Positions 15,407 through 24,452 of a stretch of 64,000 bases of DNA are shown here, one piece after another. The position numbers were made by a program, and so were the translations under genes. Source of the stretch: DASPGQ01 sp035457705 (GTDB taxonomy: Bacteria; Acidobacteriota; Vicinamibacteria; Marinacidobacterales; SMYC01); assembly GCA_035457705.1 (NCBI GenBank), contig DATIBD010000039.1:310001-374000 (forward strand). Direction: 5' to 3'. Every line of letters starts with the position of its first letter. The first letter of the stretch is position 1. The notes under the pieces were generated by a model. That model worked only from the letters and a program-made list of their open reading frames with translations. It did no database searches and was not told where the DNA came from.

Positions 15407-15707
15407 TCGTCACCTCGATTCAAGAATACGCCGTCGCTCGCGGGTGGTCCAATTCTCGTCGGCCGAAAAGTTACTCGATCTTTCCGTCGATCGTCGGCCC
15501 GCTCATTGCACAATGGACTGCGACGATTGCGTTGTACTCCGAGGGCTTGACCATCGGCGTCGCGCAATTCGCCTCCCGCGCTTGATCAGCCGTGGTAGCT
15601 CACGACTTGTTTAGCACTTACCTTTTGCGCCCCGCTGATGCGTAGAACGATAAGCCGCGCGAGACCTAATAAAATTATGAATAACTAGCTTGGTTTCTGA
15701 GGTTATT

Positions 15708-15784
15708 TGGTCGGGGCGGCGTGATTTGAACACGCGACCCCCTGGTCCCGAACCAGGTGCTCTACCAGACTGAGCCACGCCCCG
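15708..15784 (-). tRNA. tRNA-Pro (anticodon CGG)
   Basis: A 77-nt cloverleaf on the minus strand. The acceptor CGGGGCG pairs with CGCCCCG, the D-loop has GGCTCAGTCTGGTAGAGC, the anticodon stem CCTGG/CCAGG encloses loop TTCGGGA (anticodon CGG), and the T-loop has GTTCAAATC. The 3' CCA is encoded (15708-15710). The CG-starting acceptor is typical of bacterial tRNA-Pro. Its 3' end faces the accessory patch at 13735-15707, a common arrangement at integration sites, but I found no matching direct repeat at the other edge. Confidence 0.95.
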
Positions 15785-15870
15785 ACCAAGGGTGGACAGC
15801 TAGTCTACAACGGATCGGCGCGCACCGGAAAGATGCCCCCCCCGAGCCGTCGCGACTGCGCGGAAAGGAT

Positions 15871-16632
15871 CTACCTGCCGTCGCCGTTGAAATTGAGCTT
15901 CCAGGAGTCGAGCTCGTCGAGGACGCTGTACGCGGTGAAATCGAACTGGAGCGGTGTCACCGAGATGTACCGATCGCGCAGCGCGGCGATGTCGGACATG
16001 CCGTTTTTCTCCCACCGGCTGAAGCCCTTCTTGATCCAGTAATACACGCGGGATCGAGGATCGATGCGCTCCTCGACTTTGGCGAAGTACTCGCGGCGGC
16101 CCTGACTGGTGATCCGAACGCCCTGGATTCTGGCGTCGGGCACGTTGACGTTCAAGAAAGTGCGGCGACTCCAGGAGTTCTTGCCGAGCACGGTCGGAAC
16201 GAGCTCCGCGATGAAACGTGTGGCGTTCGAATAATCCGAATCCTCGCTTCGGGTGGCGAGCGAGACGGCAATCGAAGGCCGGCCCAGCATCGCTGCCTCA
16301 CGGGCCCCGCCAACGGTGCCCGAGTAAGCGATGTCGTCTCCGACGTTCGCTCCCCGGTTCACGCCCGAAACGACGATATCCGGAGGCTTCGCCAACAGCT
16401 TGCCCACGGCGAGGTTCACGCAGTCGGCCGGTGTCCCCTCCACGGCGAAAACACCCGGCTCTATCGATTCGAAACGCAGCGGCTCCGAGATCGTGAGCGC
16501 GTGGCTCACGGCACTCATCTCTCGCGCCGGCGCAACGACCGTTACGTTGCCGATTTCTCGGAGCTTCTCTGCGAGCGCGCGAATACCGGGCGCATTTACG
16601 CCGTCGTCGTTCGTCACGAGAATTTCGAGAAT
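15871..16632 (-). CDS. surE: 5'/3'-nucleotidase SurE, apparently with an ATT start
   Basis: About 253 aa. The N-terminal metal site is 'ILVTNDDGVNAPGIRAL'. It is followed by 'TVVAPAREMSAVSHALTI', 'EGTPADCVNLAV', 'PDIVVSGVNRGANVGDDI' and 'YSGTVGGAREAAMLGRPSIA', all SurE signatures. SurE removes phosphate from nucleoside monophosphates. The first in-frame conventional start (GTG 16617) would cut into the first beta-strand just before TNDDG and has no Shine-Dalgarno. AGAAGGGA sits 9 bases before ATT at 16632, which would give MLEILVTNDDG. Either a rare ATT start or a base error is likely. Confidence 0.9.
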   Translation of the reverse strand: MLEILVTNDDGVNAPGIRALAEKLREIGNVTVVAPAREMSAVSHALTISEPLRFESIEPGVFAVEGTPADCVNLAVGKLLAKPPDIVVSGVNRGANVGDDIAYSGTVGGAREAAMLGRPSIAVSLATRSEDSDYSNATRFIAELVPTVLGKNSWSRRTFLNVNVPDARIQGVRITSQGRREYFAKVEERIDPRSRVYYWIKKGFSRWEKNGMSDIAALRDRYISVTPLQFDFTAYSVLDELDSWKLNFNGDGR

Positions 16633-16744
16633 GGTTTCGCTTCCCTTCTGGATCCTATCAGTGTAGCAGGGGTGATGAAAAGCTCAGCCCACCCTGCGCG
16701 AGCGGAGCGAGCCCGGCGCGCTTGCCGCGCCGTAAGCAGCTCGA

Positions 16745-16781
16745 GCCGTGGCGGCCGATCGATTACGGGTCCCGCCACGGC
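16745..16781 (-). terminator. 10-bp inverted repeat just downstream of tRNA-Pro(GGG)
   Basis: GCCGTGGCGG (16745-16754) and CCGCCACGGC (16772-16781) are perfect inverse complements around a 17-base loop. On the minus strand the hairpin begins about 15 bases past the tRNA 3' end, where a terminator or processing structure would sit. No T-run follows, so rho-independent termination is uncertain. Confidence 0.4.
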
Positions 16782-16795
16782 ATTGAGTCAAGAAT

Positions 16796-16872
16796 TGGTC
16801 GGGACGGCCGGATTTGAACCGACGACCACTTGCACCCCAAGCAAGTGCGCTACCAGGCTGCGCTACGTCCCG
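16796..16872 (-). tRNA. tRNA-Pro (anticodon GGG)
   Basis: A 77-nt cloverleaf on the minus strand. The acceptor CGGGACG pairs with CGTCCCG, the D-arm is GCGCAGCCTGGTAGCGC, the anticodon stem CTTGC/GCAAG encloses loop TTGGGGT (anticodon GGG), and the T-loop has GGTTCAAATCC. The 3' CCA is encoded at 16796-16798. It is the second tRNA-Pro in 1.1 kb. With the CGG isoacceptor it covers CCC/CCU and CCG, leaving CCA to a UGG tRNA elsewhere. Confidence 0.95.
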
Positions 16873-16960
16873 ATCTCGTTCATTCGGGCGCGCCTTCGAA
16901 CCTAACCGAGCGCGTGAAGGCTTACGAGCGTAGCACGCCGGCCGAACGCCGGTCAAAGGC

Positions 16961-17368
16961 TCATTCCCCTAGCTTCCGGTCGTTGGCTTCCATGAGATCC
17001 AGAAGCTCGCGTAGATCGGCCGTGATCGACTCGACTTGCTGCCGGCGCGAACCGCCGTCGGGGATGGCGGTCGTTGCCTCCGGCTGGGGCGTGACAGCAG
17101 CACCCTTCAACGTCTGATCCTTCATCTCCTGCTCCAGTTTCTTCTTTGCGCCGGCGATCGTAAAGCCTTCTTCGTACAGCAACTCCTTGATGCGCAGAAT
17201 CGTCTCGATGTCGCGCCGCCGGTAGATGCGCTGGCCCGAGTTGTTTTTCGCCGGGGCGAGAGCGGAGAACTCCGATTCCCAGTAACGGAGAACGTACGGT
17301 TGCGTGTCCGTCAGCTCACAGACTTCACCGATCTTGAAGAAGAGCTTGCTCGGGATCTTTTTCTCCAT
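16961..17368 (-). CDS. MerR-family transcriptional regulator
   Basis: A 135-aa protein. An N-terminal winged helix-turn-helix is clear: 'FFKIGEVCELTDTQPYVLRYWESEF', then 'YRRRDIETILRIKELLYEEG' and 'FTIAGAKKKLEQEM'. The 'LRYWE.EF..L.P..N..GQR.Y...D' pattern is the HTH of the small MerR subgroup commonly found next to ihfA in several phyla. The C-terminal 50 residues are low in complexity and carry no effector-binding cysteines. Its ligand, if any, is unknown. It follows the IHF-like gene by 16 bp on the same strand. Confidence 0.9.
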   Translation of the reverse strand: MEKKIPSKLFFKIGEVCELTDTQPYVLRYWESEFSALAPAKNNSGQRIYRRRDIETILRIKELLYEEGFTIAGAKKKLEQEMKDQTLKGAAVTPQPEATTAIPDGGSRRQQVESITADLRELLDLMEANDRKLGE

Positions 17369-17384
17369 TCGACCGAGCTCTTCC

Positions 17385-17660
17385 TTACGAGAAGCCGTTT
17401 TGGAAGTTCTTGGACGGTCGAAAGACGACGGACCGGCGCGGCAGAATCATCATCTCCTCGCCCGTCTGCGGATTGCGCCCCTTTCGCTCCTTTTTCTCTC
17501 GGACGATGAAAGTGCCGAATCCGCTGATTTGAACGCGATCTCCCTCCCGCAAGCCCTGTTTGATCGACTCCAGGATCAGGTCCACGATACGAGACGCCTC
17601 TTTGTTGGAAATGCCGCCATGGCGCTCGTAAACGACTCTAGCCAAGTCCGCTTTGGTCAT
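17385..17660 (-). CDS. Integration host factor alpha-like / HU-family DNA-bending protein
   Basis: A 91-aa protein, 'MTKADLARVVYERHGGISNK', 'EASRIVDLILESIKQGL', 'DRVQISGFGTFIVREKKERK', 'GRNPQTGEEMMILPRRSVVF' and 'RPSKNF'. This is a full HU/IHF fold with the beta-arm 'GRNPxTG' that inserts in the minor groove and the 'FGTF' turn. Sequence features and linkage to the MerR gene favour IHF-alpha. It bends DNA in nucleoid and recombination complexes. A second, divergent HU-family gene lies beyond der at 19303. Confidence 0.93.
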   Translation of the reverse strand: MTKADLARVVYERHGGISNKEASRIVDLILESIKQGLREGDRVQISGFGTFIVREKKERKGRNPQTGEEMMILPRRSVVFRPSKNFQNGFS

Positions 17661-17798
17661 CTTGGAGACAGTCCGGCTTTTCCTCCACAGGAGTTTACGG
17701 AAGTGTTTCTAAATTGCTACTTTAGCGCTCTGGAGGTCAGGAGAACTATCTGGGTACCTAAAGTATTATATGAGACCCCTAATCGAAGTCAAGCCTCT

Positions 17799-19133
17799 TC
17801 ATTGGGAGTTTGGTGCCCTCCGCTTCCGAATTCTGACTCTCACCGGCGAGCCTTCGAATCCAAAAGCCTCACGAAGCCTCCGCGTGAGATAACGGGGGTA
17901 GCTGGCGTCGAGGTCTCCGGCGGATCGGTTCGAGAAGACCAAGAATCGCGGAGGAGCGACTCCGGCTTGCGTGATATAGAAGAAACGGACCTCCTTCCCG
18001 TCCCTGGCCCGTGGGGGCAGCCGGCTCGCGGCACTCCGAAGGAACCGGTTGAGCTCCGGAGTCGAAAGTCGCTTGAGGTGCTCGCCGCGCACCCGCTCCA
18101 TGATTGGACCGAGGCCGGAGATACCGCGACCGGTCGTCGCGGAGACGAAAAGGGAGGGAGCGAAGTCGAGATGGGGGAGCTTGGTGCGCGCTTGTCTCTC
18201 CAGCTCCTTGGCAGCTTGCTCGCGATCCTGGACGAGATCCCATTTGTTGAAAGTGAGTATCACTCCACGCCCGGAATCGGCGATCTTTCGTCCGATGGCG
18301 GCGTCTTCGCTCGTTACGCCCTCGGTTGCGTCGAGGACGAGCAGACACAGGTGAGCGCGCTCGATGGCACGCTCCGCGTACAAGACGCCGAGTCGATCGG
18401 CCTGGTTGGGAAGCTTGCCGCGCCGTCGAATGCCTGCTGTGTCCACGAACCGATAAACCCGCCCTCCGAGCTCGACGAGAGTGTCGATCGAATCCCGCGT
18501 CGTTCCGGCTACTTCGCTTACGACCGCGCGGTCTTCACCCGCGATCCTGTTCAAAAGAGAAGACTTGCCTACGTTGGGGCGTCCGGTGATCGCCACCCGA
18601 GTCTCTTCGGGCGCCTCGAGCGGCGGTGGTCCTTCGCCGAGACGTTCCACGATCGCATCGAGAAGCTCGCCGATACCGAGGCCATGCTCTGCGGAGATCG
18701 CAACGAGTGCGGCGAACCCGAGCCGATGGAACTCCATTGCCGCGGCACTGAGGTCGGCGGTGTCGATCTTGTTCACCACGAGCAACACACGCTCGGCAAT
18801 CGAGCGCAGGCGATTGGCAAGGAAATGATCCTCGGCCACGAGACCGGTGCGACCGTCCACAACCCAGCAGACCACATCGGCGCTGCCGATAGCAGCGTGG
18901 ACTTGCTCGGCTACCTGCTCGTCGAGAGGCGTCTCCGCTTGTTCCTGGATTCCCCCCGTATCGACCACGTCAAACGACCTGCCTCCCCAAGTGACCTCCG
19001 TTTCGTTTCGATCACGCGTCGAACCGGCAATCGCATCGACGATCGCTTTGCGAGATCCGCTCAGGCGGTTGAACAACGTCGACTTACCGACGTTTGGCCG
19101 CCCGATGATGGCTACGCGAGGACGACGAAACAT
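17799..19133 (-). CDS. der: Ribosome-associated GTPase Der (EngA)
   Basis: A 444-aa protein with two tandem GTPase domains, which is diagnostic for Der. G1 motifs are 'IGRPNVGKSTLFNRL' (about residues 9-22) and 'TGRPNVGKSSLLNRIAG' (about 185). G3 motifs are 'DTGGIQ' and 'DTAGIRRRGK', and G4 motifs are 'NKID' and 'NKWD'. A C-terminal KH-like domain ends the protein (KEVRFFYITQAGVAPPRFLVF). It acts in 50S subunit assembly. The 17661-17798 gap to the IHF-like gene shows no other gene. Confidence 0.97.
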   Translation of the reverse strand: MFRRPRVAIIGRPNVGKSTLFNRLSGSRKAIVDAIAGSTRDRNETEVTWGGRSFDVVDTGGIQEQAETPLDEQVAEQVHAAIGSADVVCWVVDGRTGLVAEDHFLANRLRSIAERVLLVVNKIDTADLSAAAMEFHRLGFAALVAISAEHGLGIGELLDAIVERLGEGPPPLEAPEETRVAITGRPNVGKSSLLNRIAGEDRAVVSEVAGTTRDSIDTLVELGGRVYRFVDTAGIRRRGKLPNQADRLGVLYAERAIERAHLCLLVLDATEGVTSEDAAIGRKIADSGRGVILTFNKWDLVQDREQAAKELERQARTKLPHLDFAPSLFVSATTGRGISGLGPIMERVRGEHLKRLSTPELNRFLRSAASRLPPRARDGKEVRFFYITQAGVAPPRFLVFSNRSAGDLDASYPRYLTRRLREAFGFEGSPVRVRIRKRRAPNSQ

Positions 19134-19177
19134 CTTTGTCTCATTGAAGTGGGGAACGTTGCAGCCTTGGCGCCGCC

Positions 19178-19183
19178 ATTATA
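19178..19183 (-). promoter_or_regulatory. Possible -10 box of the der promoter
   Basis: TATAAT is present on the minus strand 45 bases before the der start, within the divergent der/HU control region. No good -35 hexamer is found at 16-18 bases, so this half-site is tentative. Confidence 0.3.
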
Positions 19184-19246
19184 ACGCACCGATTCTGACT
19201 GATCGTTCTAACTCGAACGTTTTGAGTATGATATAAGGAACGACGC

Positions 19247-19276
19247 TTGACACGGTCCGTCAACGGTTCCTATAAT
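19247..19276 (+). promoter_or_regulatory. Consensus sigma-70 promoter of the HU-family gene
   Basis: A perfect -35 TTGACA (19247-19252) and a perfect -10 TATAAT (19271-19276) are separated by 18 bases. Transcription would start near 19283, leaving a leader of about 20 bases containing the ribosome site TTGGAGG before ATG 19303. This is the clearest promoter in the window. Confidence 0.85.
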
Positions 19277-19302
19277 CGAGCTGTATCCCATTGGAGGTCA
19301 AT

Positions 19303-19572
19303 ATGATAAAGGTGGACATCATCAACGAGGTGTCCGCTACCGCGAACATCACCAAGGTGAAAGCGGAACAAGCCGTGGAAGCCGTGCTCGACGCGATGAA
19401 GAACTCGATGAGGCGAGGCGAGCGGATCGAGCTGCGCGGTTTCGGTGTCTTTCAGGTGAAACCGAGAAAGCGCGGCATCGGTCGCAATCCGAGAACGGGT
19501 ATGGAAGTTCGCATCCCGCCCGGCCGTACCATCCGCTTCAAGCCAGGAAAAGACCTCCAGAACATTCCTTAG
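19303..19572 (+). CDS. HU/IHF-family DNA-binding protein
   Basis: An 89-aa protein, 'MIKVDIINEVSATANITKVK', 'AEQAVEAVLDAMKNSMRRGE', 'RIELRGFGVFQVKPRKRGIG' and 'RNPRTGMEVRIPPGRTIRFK'. It has the complete HU/IHF fold with the 'RNPRTG' arm. Features such as 'ELRGFGVF' and 'PPGRT' lean toward IHF-beta, which would pair with the IHF-alpha-like protein at 17385-17660. A homodimeric HU role is also possible. GGAGG is well placed for ATG 19303, and a consensus promoter lies upstream. Confidence 0.93.
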   Translation: MIKVDIINEVSATANITKVKAEQAVEAVLDAMKNSMRRGERIELRGFGVFQVKPRKRGIGRNPRTGMEVRIPPGRTIRFKPGKDLQNIP

Positions 19573-19590
19573 TAATCGCTTGGGACGGAG

Positions 19591-20670
<1,080 letters not shown>

Positions 20671-20694
20671 GCTTGGACGAGCTCCCTCGGTTGG

Positions 20695-23136
20695 TTAGGC
20701 CAATGTCAGTGGATCCACGTCCACTGTCATCGAACGCGCGATCGACTCGTCATTGAGAAGCGTCCGAACCAACGCCCGAACGCGGCCATGACTCGATCGC
20801 GTGAGCTTCAACAGCAGCTGGCAACGGTATCGGTTTCGGATTTTGGAGCGGACGGCGAAAGCCGGGCCGAGAACCCTCAGACTTTCCAGCTCCTGGGTTT
20901 TCAAGAATGTCGCCGCTCTTCTGGCCTCTCGGGTTGCTTCGGCCATGGTGGAGCCCTCGAAGACCAGGTTCAAAAGCCGTACGACGGGCGGGTATAGCAA
21001 CGCGCTGCGGAATTTCCGTTCGGACTCATAGAATCCCTCGAAGTCCTGAGACCGCGCGAACTCGAGGCTGTAGTGATCCGGCGTGAAAGTCTGGATGAGC
21101 ACCTTCCCCGGACGATCCCCTCGTCCCGCGCGACCGGCGACCTGGGTCAAGAGCTGGAAAGTGCGTTCGGCGGCGCGGAAATCGGGTGCTCCTAGAGCAT
21201 TGTCGGCGGCGAGCACTCCCACGAGCGTTACCGCGGGAAAATCGTGCCCCTTGGCAAGCATCTGAGTGCCGACCAGAATGTCGATCTCTTTCGCTGCGAA
21301 CCGCGTCAGCAGCGCCTCGTGACTCCCTTTTCTTCGCATCGTGTCACGGTCCATCCGGGCCACCCGACTGTCGGGAAAGCGCTCTTTCATGAGCTCTTCG
21401 ACGCGCTCGGTGCCATAACCCACGTGGCGCAGGTACTCTCCGCGGCACATCTCGCACCGTTCTGGAAGAGCGCGCCCTAGCCCGCAGAGGTGACAGACGG
21501 CCAGGGTCGCCCGCCGGTGAAGCGTCATCGCCAGGCTGCACTCGTTGCAGGTCAGGGCCAACCCGCATTGCCTGCAGAGGAGCTGGCCGGCGTAGCCACG
21601 CCGGTTGAGAAGCACCATGGCCTGCTCGCGCTCGGCGAGTCTCGCTTCGATGGCCGTCTCGAGAGGGCGGGAGATTATGGTCTCCGGTCCTTGCTCCCGA
21701 ACGACCTCCTTCATGTCCACGAGCTCCACCGACGCCAGCGAACGGTTACCGATGCGCTCGGGAAGCACGACCAAGCGGTAGCGTCCCTCGACGGCGTGCG
21801 TGTACGATTCGAGCGAAGGGGTGGCGGAGCCGAGCACGACGACGGCCCCATCCTCGTTCGCCCGAACGATCGCGACGTCCCGGGCGTTGTAGCGCGGGGC
21901 CTCTTCCTGCTTGTAGGAGCTTTCGTGCTCCTCGTCCACGACCACGAGGCCGAGATTCTCGACGGGCGCGAGCACGGCGGAGCGAGCTCCCACCACGATG
22001 CCAGCTTGGCCGTTGCGGATGCGCCACCACTCGTCGCGTCTTTCGGCGGATCCCAGCGCACTGTGAAGAATCGCGACACGCTCACCGAATCGCCCATGGA
22101 GAAGCGCGGCGAGCCTGGGAGTGAGCGAGATCTCGGGAACGAGGAGGAGGACCGCGCGGCCCGCGCGGACGACCTCTTCCGCAGCTCGGAGGTAGACTTC
22201 TGTCTTGCCGCTTCCGGTCACGCCTCGAAGAACCATCGGCGAGAACCTTCCCAGGCGAGCCGCAGCGACGATCGCTGCGATCGCCTCGGTCTGGTAGGGG
22301 GTCAGCTCCACCGCTCGCGAGTCTTCGGACCGCGCCATTCGGAGACGCTCCCAAGGGCTTTGTCTCATGGGCTCGCGGGTGAGCTCGATGAGTCCCTTTC
22401 GGGCGAGTCGACCGAAAGGTCCCCCGGATTTGATCCCAGCTTCGTATCGAATCGCCGCGACGGGCACGGCCTCGTTCGCGACCGATAGCAACGTCAGAAC
22501 CCGCGCCGTCGCGGGGTGGAGCTTTTCTTCCGCGAGCGCGGCCCGTCCCGCCTCGGTAATCTGCGCGATCTGCCTCGTCGCCCCGACGTGACCATGGATG
22601 TCGCGATGACCAACCACGTAGCCCATGCGTTGGAGCGTGGCAAGGGCTCCTGAAACGCTCTTTCGGCCCATAGCACGCGCGAGCGCCTTGGCCGTCATCG
22701 GCCGATCGAGCGCCTCGAGCAGGCGAAGGCCGAGCTTCGATGGAGTCCCGGCGCCCTGCGTCCGCCGGTAGATGATTCGGTCTTCTCGAGGCGTCTCGGG
22801 CGGCATCATGGCACGACACACAAGCCCCGGTGCCGCGATGTAGTAATCCGCGATCCACCGCGCGAGCCGAACCTGAGAAGGGGTCAGAACCGGCTCGCCA
22901 TCGAGAAGCGAGCCGAGCGGGTGGAGCGTGGCCCCGTCAGGCAGTCGAGGAGCCTCGTCACGGATCTCGGTGACGCAGCCGATGAGACTCCGCGGGCCGA
23001 AGCGAACGCGGGCGCGAAAGCCGGGCTCGGCTCTCAGGAGCCGCTCGGGCACGCCGTAGGAGAACGTCTGGGGCAGCGGGAGCGGAAGGGCGACTTCCGC
23101 ATAACGGGGGAAGGGCTGGAGCATCGTCCCGCTCAT
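20695..23136 (-). CDS. priA: Primosomal replication restart helicase PriA
   Basis: An 813-aa protein with the N-terminal 3'-DNA-end binding domain 'YAEVALPLPLPQTFSYGVPE'. The superfamily 2 helicase core has Walker A 'GVTGSGKTEVYLRA' and DEAH-type 'VVVDEEHESSYKQEEAPRYN'. The zinc-binding insert is full ('LCRQCGLALTCNECSL', 'AVCHLCGLG', 'CEMC'). Helicase motifs V-VI follow ('GTQMLAKGHDFPAVTLVGV', 'QVAGRAGRG'). It reloads the replisome at stalled forks. ATG 23136 overlaps the preceding stop as ATGA; longer starts would run through the glycosylase gene. Confidence 0.96.
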   Translation of the reverse strand: MSGTMLQPFPRYAEVALPLPLPQTFSYGVPERLLRAEPGFRARVRFGPRSLIGCVTEIRDEAPRLPDGATLHPLGSLLDGEPVLTPSQVRLARWIADYYIAAPGLVCRAMMPPETPREDRIIYRRTQGAGTPSKLGLRLLEALDRPMTAKALARAMGRKSVSGALATLQRMGYVVGHRDIHGHVGATRQIAQITEAGRAALAEEKLHPATARVLTLLSVANEAVPVAAIRYEAGIKSGGPFGRLARKGLIELTREPMRQSPWERLRMARSEDSRAVELTPYQTEAIAAIVAAARLGRFSPMVLRGVTGSGKTEVYLRAAEEVVRAGRAVLLLVPEISLTPRLAALLHGRFGERVAILHSALGSAERRDEWWRIRNGQAGIVVGARSAVLAPVENLGLVVVDEEHESSYKQEEAPRYNARDVAIVRANEDGAVVVLGSATPSLESYTHAVEGRYRLVVLPERIGNRSLASVELVDMKEVVREQGPETIISRPLETAIEARLAEREQAMVLLNRRGYAGQLLCRQCGLALTCNECSLAMTLHRRATLAVCHLCGLGRALPERCEMCRGEYLRHVGYGTERVEELMKERFPDSRVARMDRDTMRRKGSHEALLTRFAAKEIDILVGTQMLAKGHDFPAVTLVGVLAADNALGAPDFRAAERTFQLLTQVAGRAGRGDRPGKVLIQTFTPDHYSLEFARSQDFEGFYESERKFRSALLYPPVVRLLNLVFEGSTMAEATREARRAATFLKTQELESLRVLGPAFAVRSKIRNRYRCQLLLKLTRSSHGRVRALVRTLLNDESIARSMTVDVDPLTLA

Positions 23137-23819
23137 GGCGGGCTCGCGAGCAAGCGGCGAATCAGCTTCATGTCCTCCCAGCATTCGCGCTTCTTCTCCG
23201 GGTTGCGCAGAAGATACGCGGGATGAAACGTGGGGACGAGACGAACGCCGCGATAGGAGAATATGCGTCCGCGGAGCCGCGAGATACTCTCCTCGGTGCG
23301 AAGAAGATTCTGTGTGGCGACCCTTCCTAGCGCGCAGATCACCCTGGGCCGAACCGAATCCACCTGTCGCTCGATGTAGGGTCGGCACCGCTCCACTTCG
23401 TCAGGCTCGGGGTCGCGGTTCCGTGGTGGCCGGCATTTGACGACATTGGTGATATATACCTCTTCTCGAGTCAGATCGATTGCCTGGATGATCTTGGTGA
23501 GGAGCTGACCGGCGGGTCCGACAAAGGGTAAGCCTTGCTGGTCTTCGTCGTAGCCGGGTGCCTCGCCGATGAACATGAGATCGGCGTCGGGATTGCCGAC
23601 TCCGAATACGAGGTGGGTGCGCTCATCGCTGAGCCGACACCGGGTGCACTCGCCCAGGTCCCGTCGAATCGCTTCGAGGGTCTCGCGCGAGGCGTTCGAG
23701 ATCGGTTCGTTACGCGGGACCTCACGTTGTTTGTATCTTGGAAAGCCGAAGGGCGTGATCGATCCATAGAAGCGAAGGCGCTCGCGGATCTGCTCTTCGA
23801 TGAACGTTCTATCGCCCAT
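23133..23819 (-). CDS. Type 4/5-like uracil-DNA glycosylase (Fe-S)
   Basis: A 228-aa protein. After about 45 residues it shows the Fe-S uracil-DNA glycosylase core: 'GECTRCRLSDERTHLVFGVG' (first two cluster cysteines), 'MFIGEAPGYDEDQQGLPFVG' (uracil-binding 'GEAPG...D..G.PFVG'), 'YITNVVKCRPPRNRDPEPDE' (third cysteine), 'CALGRVA' and 'TFHPAYLLRNP' (catalytic histidine). It removes uracil from DNA. The fourth cysteine is in 'ERCRPYIERQ'. It sits between gmk and priA and is coupled to priA by an ATGA overlap. Confidence 0.92.
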   Translation of the reverse strand: MGDRTFIEEQIRERLRFYGSITPFGFPRYKQREVPRNEPISNASRETLEAIRRDLGECTRCRLSDERTHLVFGVGNPDADLMFIGEAPGYDEDQQGLPFVGPAGQLLTKIIQAIDLTREEVYITNVVKCRPPRNRDPEPDEVERCRPYIERQVDSVRPRVICALGRVATQNLLRTEESISRLRGRIFSYRGVRLVPTFHPAYLLRNPEKKRECWEDMKLIRRLLASPP

Positions 23820-23828
23820 CAACCATCT

Positions 23829-24452
23829 TCATCCCTTCTCGAATGAATCGAGAATCCGACGGATTCGCTCGCCCAGCCGGGCGGGCCGTGCCCGCTCGGC
23901 AAGAACGATGGCCCGCAAAATTTCCGAGCTCGCGGCAAGGTTCTCGTTGATGAGCACGTAGTCATAGTCCTGGTAATGGTGAACCTCGCTCCGGGCGTTG
24001 ATAAGCCTTCCGGCGATCGCCTTCTCCGAATCCTGTTGGCGCTGCCGCAGGCGATCTTCGAGCGTCGAGAAGGAGGGAGGAAGCACGAAAATCATGATGG
24101 CTTCAGGATCCGCTCGTCGGACCTGGGCCGCACCCTGGACATCCACATCGAGGACGACGTCGTCGCCCCTGGCCCGAATCGTCTCGGTCTGCGAGCGCGA
24201 GGTCCCATAGAGATTTCCGTATACCTCGGCCCACTCCAGGAAGTCTCCCGCCGCCAGCATCTTACGGAATCCACTCTCCGTCACGAAATGGTAATCGACG
24301 CCCTCCCGCTCCGAGGGGCGCTTGGGCCGCGTCGTGAAGGATACCGAGAACTTCATGCTATCCACGGAAGCCAATAGATTACGTACGAGCGTGGTCTTGC
24401 CGGAGCCCGAAGGGGCCGAGATGACGAAGAGGCTCCCCCACCGCGCGATCAT
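23829..24452 (-). CDS. gmk: Guanylate kinase
   Basis: A 207-aa protein with P-loop 'VISAPSGSGKTTLVRNLLAS', 'SFTTRPKRPSEREGVDYHFV' (GMP binding) and 'FLEWAEVYGNLYGTSRSQTE'. 'LDVDVQGAAQVRRADPEAIM' follows, and the lid region has 'ARSEVHHYQDYDYVLINENL'. It phosphorylates GMP and dGMP. Its ATG overlaps the yicC stop as ATGA, the conserved yicC-gmk order seen in many bacteria, which usually continues with rpoZ. Here a uracil-DNA glycosylase follows instead. Confidence 0.97.
   Translation of the reverse strand: MIARWGSLFVISAPSGSGKTTLVRNLLASVDSMKFSVSFTTRPKRPSEREGVDYHFVTESGFRKMLAAGDFLEWAEVYGNLYGTSRSQTETIRARGDDVVLDVDVQGAAQVRRADPEAIMIFVLPPSFSTLEDRLRQRQQDSEKAIAGRLINARSEVHHYQDYDYVLINENLAASSEILRAIVLAERARPARLGERIRRILDSFEKG

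Noticed and set aside
15757..16905. A 382-codon plus-strand frame across tRNA-Pro, surE and the next tRNA
   Set aside because: It runs antisense through two tRNAs and an unmistakable surE; composition is that of a GC-rich antisense shadow.
17304..19184. A 626-codon plus-strand frame over IHF and der
   Set aside because: Antisense to der and the IHF-like gene, both with complete family motifs.
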